A stretch of 16,774 bases of DNA, taken from UBA7985 sp965658725. GTDB lineage: Bacteria > Pseudomonadota > Alphaproteobacteria > UBA7985. The DNA is taken from NCBI GenBank assembly GCA_965658725.1, contig CBFHUI010000060.1, forward strand, positions 1 through 16,774. Reading direction: 5' to 3'. The position numbers and the translations under genes are program-made. The notes beneath the pieces were generated by a model. The model did no database searches. It was not told the origin of the DNA and saw only the letters and a program-made list of their open reading frames with translations. The first letter of the stretch is position 1. The number at the start of each line of letters is the position of its first letter. Of the stretch, positions 8,278 through 16,325 are shown piece after piece.

Positions 8278-10074
8278 GTGCAGATTGCTGAACTCATGGC
8301 GCGCGAGATCGCGTTTTCGCTGTTTGACGTGGTAGGCGTGAACGACCTTGCCGAGATGCCGCGCTATCAGGACCACAGCCGCGAGGTCTATGAAGCCATC
8401 CTCGAGACCGCCGATAAAGTCGCCGGGGACTACTTTGCGCCGCACAACCGCAAGGGCGATCTGAACGAGCCGCGCGTGGTTAATGGCGTGGTCGAGCTGA
8501 TCCCGGAAGTCGCCGAAGCCATGGACGCCTATCGCGAGGCCGGCTTTTTCTCCGCCCACCACGACGAAGCCGACGGCGGATTGCAGATCCCGTGGACCGT
8601 GGCGCAAGCGTCTTCGGCCTTCTTTCAGGCCGCAAACGTATCCTCGGCGGGCTATCCCTTCCTGACCGTCGGTGCCGCGAACCTGATCAAGGCGCACGCC
8701 TCCGCAGCGCAGCAGGAGCAGTGGCTCCCGCCCATGCTCGCCGGCAGGTTCTACGGCACCATGTGCCTATCCGAACCCCACGCTGGATCGGGCCTCGCCG
8801 ACATCCGCACTACGGCCTTCCCCATCGAAGGCGAGCCGAGCAAGTACCGGCTCAAGGGCCAGAAGATGTGGATTTCAGCAGGCGACCATGAGCTGGGGGA
8901 GAACATCGTGCACTTGGTCCTCGCCCGGGTCGAAGGCGCACCGGCGGGCACCAAAGGCATCTCGATCTTCATCGTGCCCAAGCGCCGCGTGGACGCACAA
9001 GGCGAAGTCGGCGCTTCCAACGATGTGCGCCTGATCAGCCTCAACCACAAAATGGGCTTCCGCGGCACGACCAACACCATTCTGGCCTTTGGCGAAGACG
9101 AGGGCTGTGTTGGGGAGCTGATCGGCGAGGCGGGTCAGGGGCTGGCCTACATGTTCCACATGATGAACGAGGCTCGGATTGGCGTTGGTCTGGGCGCGGC
9201 CTGCTTGGGACTGGCGGGCTATGCCGAGAGCCTGCGCTACGCCGGCGAGCGACCTCAGGGCCGCCACCCCGACGAGCGTGACCCGACCTCAAAGCCAGTG
9301 ATGATTATCGAACACGCGGACGTCCGCCGCATGCTGATGGCGCAAAAGGCGCTATGTGAGCCCTCACTGACCCTCTGCCTCTACGCCGCCAAGCTTGTGG
9401 ACATAGAGAAGCACCACCCCGATGAAGCCGAGCGCAGCCGCGCGCACACCATCCTCGATCTGCTCACCCCCGTGGTCAAAGGCTGGATCAGCGACGTGAC
9501 CCTGCGCGCCAACCACGAAGCAATTCAAATCCACGGCGGCTACGGCTACACCCGCGATTTCCAAGTCGAGCAAATCTACCGTGACAACCGCCTGAACCCA
9601 ATCCACGAGGGAACCAACGGCATTCAAGGCATGGACCTGCTCGGGCGCAAGGTGATGCGCGATGGCGGCAAAGCGCTGGCCGCGTTTTCGGCGCTGGTGA
9701 GTGCAGACCTCGAAGCCGCCGTGGCAGCAGGCTTCGAACCTCGTCTGGCCAAGCAATTGGGCGCAGCCATGGCGCAGTTTGGGACCGCGACCGGCGCACT
9801 GGGCGGGGCCATGCAGGCCGACGGCCCCCGCCACGCCATGGCACAAGCGACGCTTTACCTCGACGCCTTTGGTCTAATCGTCATGGCGTGGATGCACGCC
9901 AAGTCCGTCGCCGCTGCGTTGTCCGGCGGCACAGTCTCGGCCGATTACGCTGAAGGCAAAATGCTCTCTGCAGCGTATTTCTATCGCCACGAGTTGAGCC
10001 GTTTGGACGAGCTGTGCGAGCGACTCTCTGCGCTGGATGACACCTTTGTTCCGGCACAGGCGGCGAACTTCTAA
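8278..10074 (+). CDS. Acyl-CoA dehydrogenase, DmdC/FadE-like large type
   Basis: A 598-residue flavin-dependent enzyme of the large acyl-CoA dehydrogenase type, about 200 residues longer than classical ones because of a C-terminal helical extension. It oxidises an acyl-CoA to the 2-enoyl-CoA, passing electrons to ETF. Signatures are CLSEPHAGSGLADIRTTA in the FAD/substrate region, the IHGGYGYTRDFQVEQIYRD segment, and IHEGTNGIQGMDLLGRK with the likely catalytic base E444. The start is a GTG at 8278 with GAGGAG nine bases before; an in-frame ATG at 8296 would remove six residues and has no better site. This type includes DmdC (methylthiopropionyl-CoA dehydrogenase), so a role in sulfur-acid catabolism is possible but unproven. 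It is paired with the upstream ligase. A stem-loop at 10082-10107 follows the stop. Confidence 0.94.
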   Translation: MQIAELMAREIAFSLFDVVGVNDLAEMPRYQDHSREVYEAILETADKVAGDYFAPHNRKGDLNEPRVVNGVVELIPEVAEAMDAYREAGFFSAHHDEADGGLQIPWTVAQASSAFFQAANVSSAGYPFLTVGAANLIKAHASAAQQEQWLPPMLAGRFYGTMCLSEPHAGSGLADIRTTAFPIEGEPSKYRLKGQKMWISAGDHELGENIVHLVLARVEGAPAGTKGISIFIVPKRRVDAQGEVGASNDVRLISLNHKMGFRGTTNTILAFGEDEGCVGELIGEAGQGLAYMFHMMNEARIGVGLGAACLGLAGYAESLRYAGERPQGRHPDERDPTSKPVMIIEHADVRRMLMAQKALCEPSLTLCLYAAKLVDIEKHHPDEAERSRAHTILDLLTPVVKGWISDVTLRANHEAIQIHGGYGYTRDFQVEQIYRDNRLNPIHEGTNGIQGMDLLGRKVMRDGGKALAAFSALVSADLEAAVAAGFEPRLAKQLGAAMAQFGTATGALGGAMQADGPRHAMAQATLYLDAFGLIVMAWMHAKSVAAALSGGTVSADYAEGKMLSAAYFYRHELSRLDELCERLSALDDTFVPAQAANF

Positions 10075-10081
10075 AACCTGT

Positions 10082-10107
10082 TGCGGGGCGTCTCAACAGA
10101 CACCGCA
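10082..10107 (+). terminator. Possible stem-loop terminator after the acyl-CoA dehydrogenase gene
   Basis: TGCGG (10082-10086) pairs with CCGCA (10103-10107) and GTCT (10090-10093) with AGAC (10098-10101), around a four-base loop and a small internal bulge. It starts eight bases after the stop codon. The sequence after it is TAATCTTATC, without a clean U-run, so termination strength is uncertain. Confidence 0.4.
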
Positions 10108-10250
10108 TAATCTTATCACTATCGCCCTACATATTTACTTTTATTTCGATTTAATTTCTATTGAGTTGACGATCTGTCCGCGATGCGTTGCTCCGCACTC
10201 TAAGACGCTGACCCGGCAGCCCGCTGTCACTCTGTATAGAAAGTCATGCT
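10108..10250 (+). promoter_or_regulatory. AT-rich upstream region of the alginate-lyase-like gene
   Basis: The stretch 10125-10170 is very AT-rich, the sharpest AT peak in the window, and ends in TTGACG (about 10166-10171). I see no good -10 at 16-18 bases from it. A TATAGA is close to the GTG start, at roughly -10 distance from it, and may be chance. The region probably holds this gene's promoter. Confidence 0.35.
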
Positions 10251-11822
10251 GTGAACCCCGGCGCTCTACCCTTTGGCCTGCCCAAGCGACTGTCGCTCTT
10301 GTGCGCGGTGCTCTTCCCTCTGTGTCTGTCTTTCGGTAGCGCGGATCCTGCCCATGCTCAGACCCGCGAGCGCGCGACGAGTGGCGCGGCTCACGGGGTG
10401 GCTGAGGTACTGGAATTCGATCGCGTGAAGCTGGTGCAGAAGATCCTGCTCGCCCGCGGTCACGACATCGGCGCAGTCGATGGCGCGTGGGGTGGACGCA
10501 CGCGGCGTGCTGTCAATGTCGAGCGGGCGGCGCTGGGGCTTGGTCCAGCACAGAACCTCGGCCCGACCACCCGGCGTGTGCTGTTTACCCTGCCCGAGGC
10601 CAGTGCCGCGGGCGGATTGCCTGAGCCGGGCCACGCCCTGATCGACCTCGACGCGCGCCGCGCCTTCCTCTCGCAGAACCCATCAATCGCCCGAGCCTAT
10701 TGCACCAACCCCATGGGACACGCCGGGCTGAGCGCTCGGATGCCCCGGATCCTTAGCGTCGGGCCAGAGGGCGTGCACGAAGGAAAGACGGCAGACAGCC
10801 TGCCCTGGTACCAATCGCTCGCACAGGGCTACAGCGTCGAGAGTGACGCCTGCCTGACTGGCGATGGTCAAGCCTGTCAGACCATCGTCGATCACTTGCA
10901 ACTGTTCGTCGATCTCTGGGGGTTACGGCCAGCGATCGACCGGCAAGATCCGGCCTTTGAGCCATTGGCAGCGCAAACGAATATCGCGCTCAGCGCCATG
11001 GTGAGCGCCTTTTCCACGGCCCGTCACTTCATCGACATTCCGCCGCGCCAGGAAGAGGCCATTACAGACTTTCTGTTCGGACGCGTGACCATTTATAAGC
11101 GCGTCGTACGCCGGAATGAGGCCCTTCCCGACCGCTTCCGCTTCGGCCACAGCGCAGCGCAACTGTCTGTTCTGCCCGTGCTGACGACAGGGGCGCTTAC
11201 TGGCGATCCGCGCACCTTTTACGAGGGCCTCGACCTCTATGAATTTGCGCTAGACAAAACTCGCGTCGATGGCTCGATCCGCGAGGACAGCCTGACCGGT
11301 GACATGGCGCTGATGCAGGAGGCGGCGCTGCTCTCCGCCATGCTAGTCGCCGTACTGCGCGCAGAGCAACAGGACGTCGATCTGGGCTCCATCACTCGGA
11401 TGGGCCGGGATATCCACGATCTTGCAGGAACGGTGCTCGACCACCTCGAAGACTGGGATAGCCTCAAGCGCTATGCGAGCGCCCAGCGGCCCAGCTATCT
11501 GAACCCGGCGCGGGAAACAGAGGAAGCCTCCTCCTTCTACGTCCGCGATATGGAGCACCTTCTGGCCTGGACCGTTCTCTATGCCGAGCGATTTCCGCGC
11601 TCGCCGGTGACTGAACGCATCGCCGCTCTGACGCTCGACCCGCGCACTTGCGGCCGCTTGGCCGAACGCCATGGGAAGGCACCCTGGACCTGTTACCGCG
11701 CGCTGGCGGCTCTCTCAACTGAAGCGTCGGTGATCATGCCTGCGCCGGGTGGCAGCCTGTTCATCGGCTTTAATCCCGGCTGCTTCCTCGCGACCCAGCC
11801 CAGCCCTTTTACCGAGGACTAA
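10251..11822 (+). CDS. Exported protein: peptidoglycan-binding-like segment plus alginate-lyase-like domain
   Basis: A 523-residue protein with an N-terminal signal peptide (basic PKR, long hydrophobic core, cleavage near AHA-Q at 36-37), so periplasmic or secreted. Residues 58-105 (LVQKILLARGHDIGAVDGAWG and following) resemble the three-helix PG_binding_1 fold. Residues about 150-470 are mostly helical and recall the alginate lyase (PL5-type) toroid: RFRFGHSAAQ with H300 in the place of the family's NHxY histidine, then a YEFALDKTRVDGSIREDSL-like stretch matching the family's DGS(L)P region. The usual Asn before that His is Gly here, so catalysis may differ or be lost. The start is a GTG with a weak ribosome site. 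It converges on the methyltransferase with three bases between stops. Gene real; domain calls are inference from pattern and should be tested by profile and fold comparison. Confidence 0.8.
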   Translation: MNPGALPFGLPKRLSLLCAVLFPLCLSFGSADPAHAQTRERATSGAAHGVAEVLEFDRVKLVQKILLARGHDIGAVDGAWGGRTRRAVNVERAALGLGPAQNLGPTTRRVLFTLPEASAAGGLPEPGHALIDLDARRAFLSQNPSIARAYCTNPMGHAGLSARMPRILSVGPEGVHEGKTADSLPWYQSLAQGYSVESDACLTGDGQACQTIVDHLQLFVDLWGLRPAIDRQDPAFEPLAAQTNIALSAMVSAFSTARHFIDIPPRQEEAITDFLFGRVTIYKRVVRRNEALPDRFRFGHSAAQLSVLPVLTTGALTGDPRTFYEGLDLYEFALDKTRVDGSIREDSLTGDMALMQEAALLSAMLVAVLRAEQQDVDLGSITRMGRDIHDLAGTVLDHLEDWDSLKRYASAQRPSYLNPARETEEASSFYVRDMEHLLAWTVLYAERFPRSPVTERIAALTLDPRTCGRLAERHGKAPWTCYRALAALSTEASVIMPAPGGSLFIGFNPGCFLATQPSPFTED

Positions 11823-11825
11823 GGC

Positions 11826-13412
11826 TTACCAGGGGCGGAAGTACCCGCCCCGTTCGAGCATAGGACGCAAGCCGCCTTCGAACTGTCGGCGCACGTTCTG
11901 GACACGCTCAACCGCGTTGTCGATCCCGCCGTCACCGCCAACGAGCCCGGCCTCGACCTGCCGCTTGATGATGTCTTGCAGCAGCAGTGCTGCGCGCTCT
12001 TCAAGATTATCGTCGCCGCCTTCACGGGCTGAAACAGCAAGAGCGTACATTGCTGGCGGGACAGCGCGGAACTCGCCGAAGTGCGGCAGGAACAGATGCT
12101 GCGCAGGTGCCTTGGTCTGCTCCAACCAGCCCGTCAGGCCACGATCAAAGTCGAGCACCGCCTGATCCGGATCGTCGAACAGGTCTTCGCCGTGATAGAG
12201 GTTGAGGTAACCCAATGCGTGGCCGATCCGCACGATGTCGAGCATTTCGGTATCGCCCTCCGGCCCCTGCGGGAACAGCTTGCGCAGCGCGCCCATGTGG
12301 GCCGGGCCAGCAGCCAGCGCGTCGAAGACCGGGTTGAACTTTGCCGGGTTGAGCCGCAGCTCTTCGTTCAGCCGGAAGGTCCGCTCCAGCTGAATGTTCT
12401 CGCGCTTGGACCGAAGCATGAGCTTGGCATCCGACCAGAACTCCACCAGCGCCGAGTGCGCCTGCTTCTCTCGGCCTTTGATATAAAGATCAGTGCGGTG
12501 GGAACGATTGACGGAGAAGTCGTACAGCGTTTCGCTGATGATCCGGTTGGGATAGCGGTTGAGCCGCTCGACCATGGAACGCGGCAGGGCCTGTGCCTTG
12601 GCGTTGTTCAGGTGCGCAGCGTCGCCACACATGCGGAAGCCGCGGCCCAAGAACTCGGGCATGATTTCATGCGCGTAGAAGCTTTCCCACTCGACGTTCA
12701 TGAACTCCTGAAACACCTTGCGTGCACCGGCTTTGTACGAACGGCGGAAGCGGTCGGCGATCAGCACTTGGGAGAAATACCCCGCTTCTTCCTGCACCAG
12801 TTCCTGCATCAGATGCATGGCGCTTCGGGTCTGCTCGATTGGCTTGTCACCCTGCGTGACGGCGAACAGCTTAAGGAACTCACGGAACGGGCCAAACTGC
12901 TCGTTGAACACCGCACAGTTGTAGGAGAACAGCGCCAAACCGCCGTCCTTCACTTGCGAAATTGTATCGAACACGCCCGGTCGGTCGGCTTCGACCATTT
13001 GACCGTAGGTGTCCATGCTCATCACAACATCGAAAGGGCCTTGGTTGGTGTCGTTGAAAGACGCCAGCGAACCGTGGTGAACGGAAACGTTGCTATGGCC
13101 AAAGCTGTCTTTCAGCGTCTCAGCGGATTGCGACAGTTCCGGGTTGTGGTCGACGGTGGTGAAATTGGCTGTTGGGTAGGAAAACGCCATGGCGTTCGAC
13201 ACGAAGCCCGGTCCGCCGCCAATATCAACGATCTGCAGCCCCGTGCCCCGGTCGGGATAGAGTAAACGCTCGTCTGGCAGAAAGCCCCCCAGCAGCGCGA
13301 CCATGGCCAGGTTGCGCAGCGAAACCGCTGGCGGCACCCGGAAGTCATAGTCGTTGTGGGTCAGCGGTGTCGGCTGAAATTCCGTATCTTCTAACAACAG
13401 TTCGGCTTTCAA
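11826..13412 (-). CDS. SAM-dependent methyltransferase with MethyTransf_Reg-type C-terminal region
   Basis: A 528-residue protein. The N-terminal half is a class I methyltransferase: motif I IVDIGGGPGF at 61-70, acidic motif II FTTVDHNPE with D88, and a later FDVVMSMDTY. The following third (about 190-320) resembles the methyltransferase regulatory domain (PF10119), rich in Phe and Arg and with an RTDLYIKG stretch; the C-terminal part to residue 528 is less clear. The substrate is unknown. The only start in frame before a stop is TTG at 13412; the first in-frame Met (residue 37) would cut into the fold, and no strong ribosome site is visible. The start is 34 bases after the thiolase stop, which suggests co-transcription and perhaps translational dependence. 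Its stop is three bases from that of the converging alginate-lyase-like gene. Confidence 0.85.
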   Translation of the reverse strand: MKAELLLEDTEFQPTPLTHNDYDFRVPPAVSLRNLAMVALLGGFLPDERLLYPDRGTGLQIVDIGGGPGFVSNAMAFSYPTANFTTVDHNPELSQSAETLKDSFGHSNVSVHHGSLASFNDTNQGPFDVVMSMDTYGQMVEADRPGVFDTISQVKDGGLALFSYNCAVFNEQFGPFREFLKLFAVTQGDKPIEQTRSAMHLMQELVQEEAGYFSQVLIADRFRRSYKAGARKVFQEFMNVEWESFYAHEIMPEFLGRGFRMCGDAAHLNNAKAQALPRSMVERLNRYPNRIISETLYDFSVNRSHRTDLYIKGREKQAHSALVEFWSDAKLMLRSKRENIQLERTFRLNEELRLNPAKFNPVFDALAAGPAHMGALRKLFPQGPEGDTEMLDIVRIGHALGYLNLYHGEDLFDDPDQAVLDFDRGLTGWLEQTKAPAQHLFLPHFGEFRAVPPAMYALAVSAREGGDDNLEERAALLLQDIIKRQVEAGLVGGDGGIDNAVERVQNVRRQFEGGLRPMLERGGYFRPW

Positions 13413-13446
13413 TCTTGAAGGGACGAGCCAGTAAGGGCCCTACGAC

Positions 13447-14631
13447 CTAGCCCTGCAGGTTCTCAATGACAATAGCGATGCCCTGACCGCCACCAATGCA
13501 CATGGTCAGCAAACCATAGCGCCCGCCGGTGCGTTGCAGCTCATAGAGTGCTTTTGTGGCCAGAATCGCACCTGTCGCGCCCACGGGGTGGCCCAGCGCA
13601 ATCGCGCCGCCGTTCGGGTTGACGCGGGCGGGGTCGAGGTCGAGTTCGCGGCTGACGTAGCAGGCTTGAGCGGCGAAGGCTTCGTTGCTTTCCACCACGT
13701 CCAGTTCCGCTGCCGTCAAACCCGCCTTTGCCAGCGCAACCTTGACCGCAGGAACCGGTCCCACGCCCATTTCATCGGGCTCAACCCCGGCATGGCCGTA
13801 AGCAAGGATGCGCGCCAGTGGCGTGGCGCCCAGCCGTTCGGCGGCGCGTTCGGAGGTCAGGGTCAGCGCGGCTGCGCCATCGTTGATCCCCGATGCGTTG
13901 CCAGCCGTGACCGATCCATCTGCCTTGAAGATGGTCGCCATCGCCCCGAGTTTTTCCGCCGTCACGGTGCGTGGATGCTCGTCCGTGTCAAAGTCGATGG
14001 TTTCGCGCCGGGATTTGACCGCCACAGGGACGATTTGCTCTTTAAACCGGCCCGCTTCGATCGCCGCTGCGGCGCGGCGCTGGCTTTCGAGCGCGAAAGC
14101 GTCCTGCGCCTCGCGGTCGATGCCGTAACGCTCGGCAATGTTTTCCGCCGTTACGCCCATGAGGCCATGGCCAAAGGGATCATGGAGCGCGCCCTGCATC
14201 ATATCCACCACCGCACTCTCCCCCATCCGCGCACCAAAGCGCATGCGGGGCAGCATGTAACCGCCGTTGGACATGCTTTCCGCGCCCCCTGCAAGTGCAG
14301 CCTCGCAGTCGCCGAGCATGATGGTTTGCGCGGCGGAGACAATCGCCTGCAACCCCGAACCGCACAGCCGGTTGACCGTCAGAGCCGGGGCCTGCTTGGA
14401 GACACCAGCGTTCACCGAGATCACCCGACTGATGTACATATCACGCGTTTCGCCGTGGATGACGTTGCCAATGACCGTATGCCCAATCGCTTCCGGTTCC
14501 ATTCCCGAGCGCTCGATCGCGGCGCGTGCGGCGGTGGTGCCCAAGTCAATGGCGGACACGTCCTTGAGGCTGCCGCCAAAGCTGCCGATGGCGGTTCGCG
14601 CCGCGCTGGTGATTACGACTGATTCAACCAT
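13447..14631 (-). CDS. Acetyl-CoA acetyltransferase / thiolase
   Basis: A 394-residue thiolase of family length. It either condenses two acetyl-CoA to acetoacetyl-CoA or cleaves 3-ketoacyl-CoA. Visible catalytic signatures are NRLCGSGLQA with the nucleophile C90, ESNEAFAAQA, NGGAIALGHPVGATG with the catalytic His, and the C-terminal MCIGGGQG with the second Cys. The ATG at 14631 is chosen over an extension to 14769 because VESVVITSAARTAIGSFGG is the conserved start and an AGGA lies ten bases before it. It follows the carbonic anhydrase by 65 bases and precedes the methyltransferase by 34. It could serve beta-oxidation with the ligase/dehydrogenase genes at 6394-10074, or ketone body/polyhydroxybutyrate metabolism; these cannot be told apart from sequence alone. 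Confidence 0.95.
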   Translation of the reverse strand: MVESVVITSAARTAIGSFGGSLKDVSAIDLGTTAARAAIERSGMEPEAIGHTVIGNVIHGETRDMYISRVISVNAGVSKQAPALTVNRLCGSGLQAIVSAAQTIMLGDCEAALAGGAESMSNGGYMLPRMRFGARMGESAVVDMMQGALHDPFGHGLMGVTAENIAERYGIDREAQDAFALESQRRAAAAIEAGRFKEQIVPVAVKSRRETIDFDTDEHPRTVTAEKLGAMATIFKADGSVTAGNASGINDGAAALTLTSERAAERLGATPLARILAYGHAGVEPDEMGVGPVPAVKVALAKAGLTAAELDVVESNEAFAAQACYVSRELDLDPARVNPNGGAIALGHPVGATGAILATKALYELQRTGGRYGLLTMCIGGGQGIAIVIENLQG

Positions 14632-14696
14632 GGTGGTTTGGTCCTGTTCTTTTTGCCCTCGGATGGTCTGCAGGGCTGTGCTGGTGAGCGGGGCTG

Positions 14697-15374
14697 TTAA
14701 GGTGTGACGGGCGCGAAGGTGCCGTCTTCGCCGAGCCAGTGCAGTTGCGCCTCGCCAATCGTGAACCAAGCACCGTGTACGGTGAGCCGCCCTTCTTCCA
14801 TGGCGCGAACGACGAAGTCAAAGGACTGCACCCGCGCCATCGACGAGCGGATGTTGGCGTGTTCGAGGCGGGTTTGCAGGTCAGCGCCGCTCGCACCGTC
14901 TTCGGCACCAGCAACGACCGCCTGTCCGTCCTCGGCCATCAAGCCGACCCACTTGTCGATGAAGTTGGGCGCGCCAGCCTCTTTCCCGGCAGCTTGAGCT
15001 TGGGCGTGACCCAGCGCCGCCGCGACCCCGCCGCACTTGCCGTGGCCCATGACTACGATCCGCGAAACCCGCAGATGATCCACCGCGAACTGCAACGCCG
15101 CCGCAGTCCCTGCCAGATTGGAATTCGGGTCGTCGCTGTAGGTCTCACAGGAAGGGACGATGTTCGCAACGTTGCGAATCACAAACAGCTCCCCCGGCGC
15201 TGCACCGAAGATTGTCGCCGGATCAACCCGGCTATCGGCACAGGAAATAACCAAAGTATGAGGTGATTGGCCCTCGCCCAGAGTGCGGTAGAGGTTTTGT
15301 TCGGCCTCCGCACGGTTGCTGGCAAATCGGCTGTAACCCTTGGCCAATTCCTCGGGCATAGTACCGCTGGACAT
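14697..15374 (-). CDS. Beta-class carbonic anhydrase
   Basis: A 225-residue cytoplasmic zinc enzyme interconverting CO2 and bicarbonate. Zinc ligands and the Asp-Arg pair are all present: C45-A-D47-S-R49, then H111-G-K-C114. RNVANIVP at 67-74 and the preceding GELFVIRN are family signatures. The length suits the family. The ATG at 15374 follows GAGGAG by five bases. It heads a minus-strand run with a thiolase and a methyltransferase, and is divergent from the short-chain dehydrogenase. Bicarbonate supply to biotin carboxylases (acetyl- or propionyl-CoA carboxylase) is a plausible link to CoA metabolism, but no carboxylase is seen here. Confidence 0.96.
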   Translation of the reverse strand: MSSGTMPEELAKGYSRFASNRAEAEQNLYRTLGEGQSPHTLVISCADSRVDPATIFGAAPGELFVIRNVANIVPSCETYSDDPNSNLAGTAAALQFAVDHLRVSRIVVMGHGKCGGVAAALGHAQAQAAGKEAGAPNFIDKWVGLMAEDGQAVVAGAEDGASGADLQTRLEHANIRSSMARVQSFDFVVRAMEEGRLTVHGAWFTIGEAQLHWLGEDGTFAPVTP

Positions 15375-15482
15375 AGAAACTCCTCGTTGGTGTAATTCTG
15401 GCGAGACCGACGAACACGAATACGACGATGGCCCCGCCCTGCTGTTTCAGCGCGTAGGCCTAGGATAAGCATGGAGGACTAA
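15375..15482. promoter_or_regulatory. Divergent promoter region, carbonic anhydrase / short-chain dehydrogenase
   Basis: A 108-base gap between two divergent starts, each with a strong ribosome site (GAGGAG at 15385-15380 on minus, GGAGG at 15473-15477 on plus). Both promoters must lie in it or overlap the opposing 5' ends. A palindrome TAGGCCTA lies about 15455-15462. No -35/-10 pair stands out. Confidence 0.4.
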
Positions 15483-16244
15483 ATGAGCTACGACGGTAAA
15501 TCAGTTCTGATCACCGGTGCGGGCAGTGGTTTCGGCCGACGCCTGTCCCAACGGCTGAGCGCGATGGGCGCGCGGCTGGTGCTGGGTGACATCAACGAAG
15601 CCGGGCTGGAAGAAACCCGTGCGCTTTGTGAGGGCGAAGTGGTCGTGCTGCGCACCGATGTTAGCAAGGAAGCGGACAATCAGGCGCTGGTCGCTGCCGG
15701 AGTTGAAGCCTTTGGCGGCATCGACGTGGCCTACAACAACGCAGGCATGGGCGGCCACCCCCCCAAGCCTTTGCACGAAGTCACCGAAAAAGAGTTCGAC
15801 ATCACGTTCAAGGTCAACACGTACGGTGTGTTCTTCGGAATGAAAGCGCAGGTTCCCGTGATGCTGAAGGCCGGCAAGGGCGCGATTCTGAACACAGCCT
15901 CCGCCGCCGGCGTCCTTGGCGCGCCGTTCATGAGCTCCTATGGCGGAGCAAAGCACGCTGTCGTCGGCCTCACCCGTGCCGCTGCAGACGAATACGCGCG
16001 CCGGGGTCTCCGCATCAACACCATCTGTCCTTCCTTCGCCGACACACCGATCATGCAAGGCGTCATCGGGCATTTCGGCATGCCCAAGGAAGAAGCCTAC
16101 ACCAAGATTTCCTCCCGCGTTCCCATGCGCCGCGTGGGCACGGTCGACGAGATCGTGCAGGCGATGATCTGGGCGTGCTCGGATGAAAACAGCTTCATGA
16201 CCGGGCAGACCCTGTCCATCGACGGCGGTCTGACAGCGGTCTGA
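15483..16244 (+). CDS. Short-chain dehydrogenase/reductase, NAD-type
   Basis: A 253-residue classical SDR oxidising or reducing an alcohol/ketone with a nicotinamide cofactor. TGAGSGFG at 11-18 binds the cofactor; Asp36 at the end of the second strand (LVLGDIN) favours NAD(H). NNAG is at 85-88, and the active-site set is N112, S140, Y153 and K157 (YGGAK). The C-terminal TGQTLSIDGGLTAV is typical. Start ATG has GGAGG five bases upstream. A 3-hydroxyacyl-CoA or alcohol substrate would fit the CoA enzymes nearby, but classical SDR substrate cannot be read from sequence. A nested inverted repeat follows the stop. Confidence 0.95.
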   Translation: MSYDGKSVLITGAGSGFGRRLSQRLSAMGARLVLGDINEAGLEETRALCEGEVVVLRTDVSKEADNQALVAAGVEAFGGIDVAYNNAGMGGHPPKPLHEVTEKEFDITFKVNTYGVFFGMKAQVPVMLKAGKGAILNTASAAGVLGAPFMSSYGGAKHAVVGLTRAAADEYARRGLRINTICPSFADTPIMQGVIGHFGMPKEEAYTKISSRVPMRRVGTVDEIVQAMIWACSDENSFMTGQTLSIDGGLTAV

Positions 16245-16265
16245 TCCATGCCATCAGCACTTTTT

Positions 16266-16324
16266 GCCCGCTCTGGCGTGCGGGGCGGGTGATCAGTCCG
16301 CCCCGATCATGCTAAAGAGCGGGC
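16266..16324. repeat. Nested inverted repeat between two genes
   Basis: Two concentric perfect inverted repeats: an outer 8-bp stem GCCCGCTC (16266-16273) with GAGCGGGC (16317-16324), and an inner 7-bp stem GGGGCGG (16282-16288) with CCGCCCC (16298-16304) around a nine-base loop with central TGATCA. The outer 3' arm ends one base before the next ATG at 16326. It could be a terminator for the dehydrogenase (no U-run follows), or a leader structure that masks the start of the next gene. Confidence 0.6.
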
Positions 16325-16325
16325 T

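Noticed and set aside
12081..14622. Plus-strand ORFs of 394 and 362 codons opposite the methyltransferase and thiolase
   Set aside because: The minus strand has complete, motif-bearing enzymes there. Opposite-strand open frames are common at high GC, and these show no domain or ribosome site of note.
14632..14769. N-terminal extension of the thiolase to 14769
   Set aside because: The extension overlaps the carbonic anhydrase, is Arg-rich low-complexity, and the conserved thiolase start with a ribosome site is at 14631.
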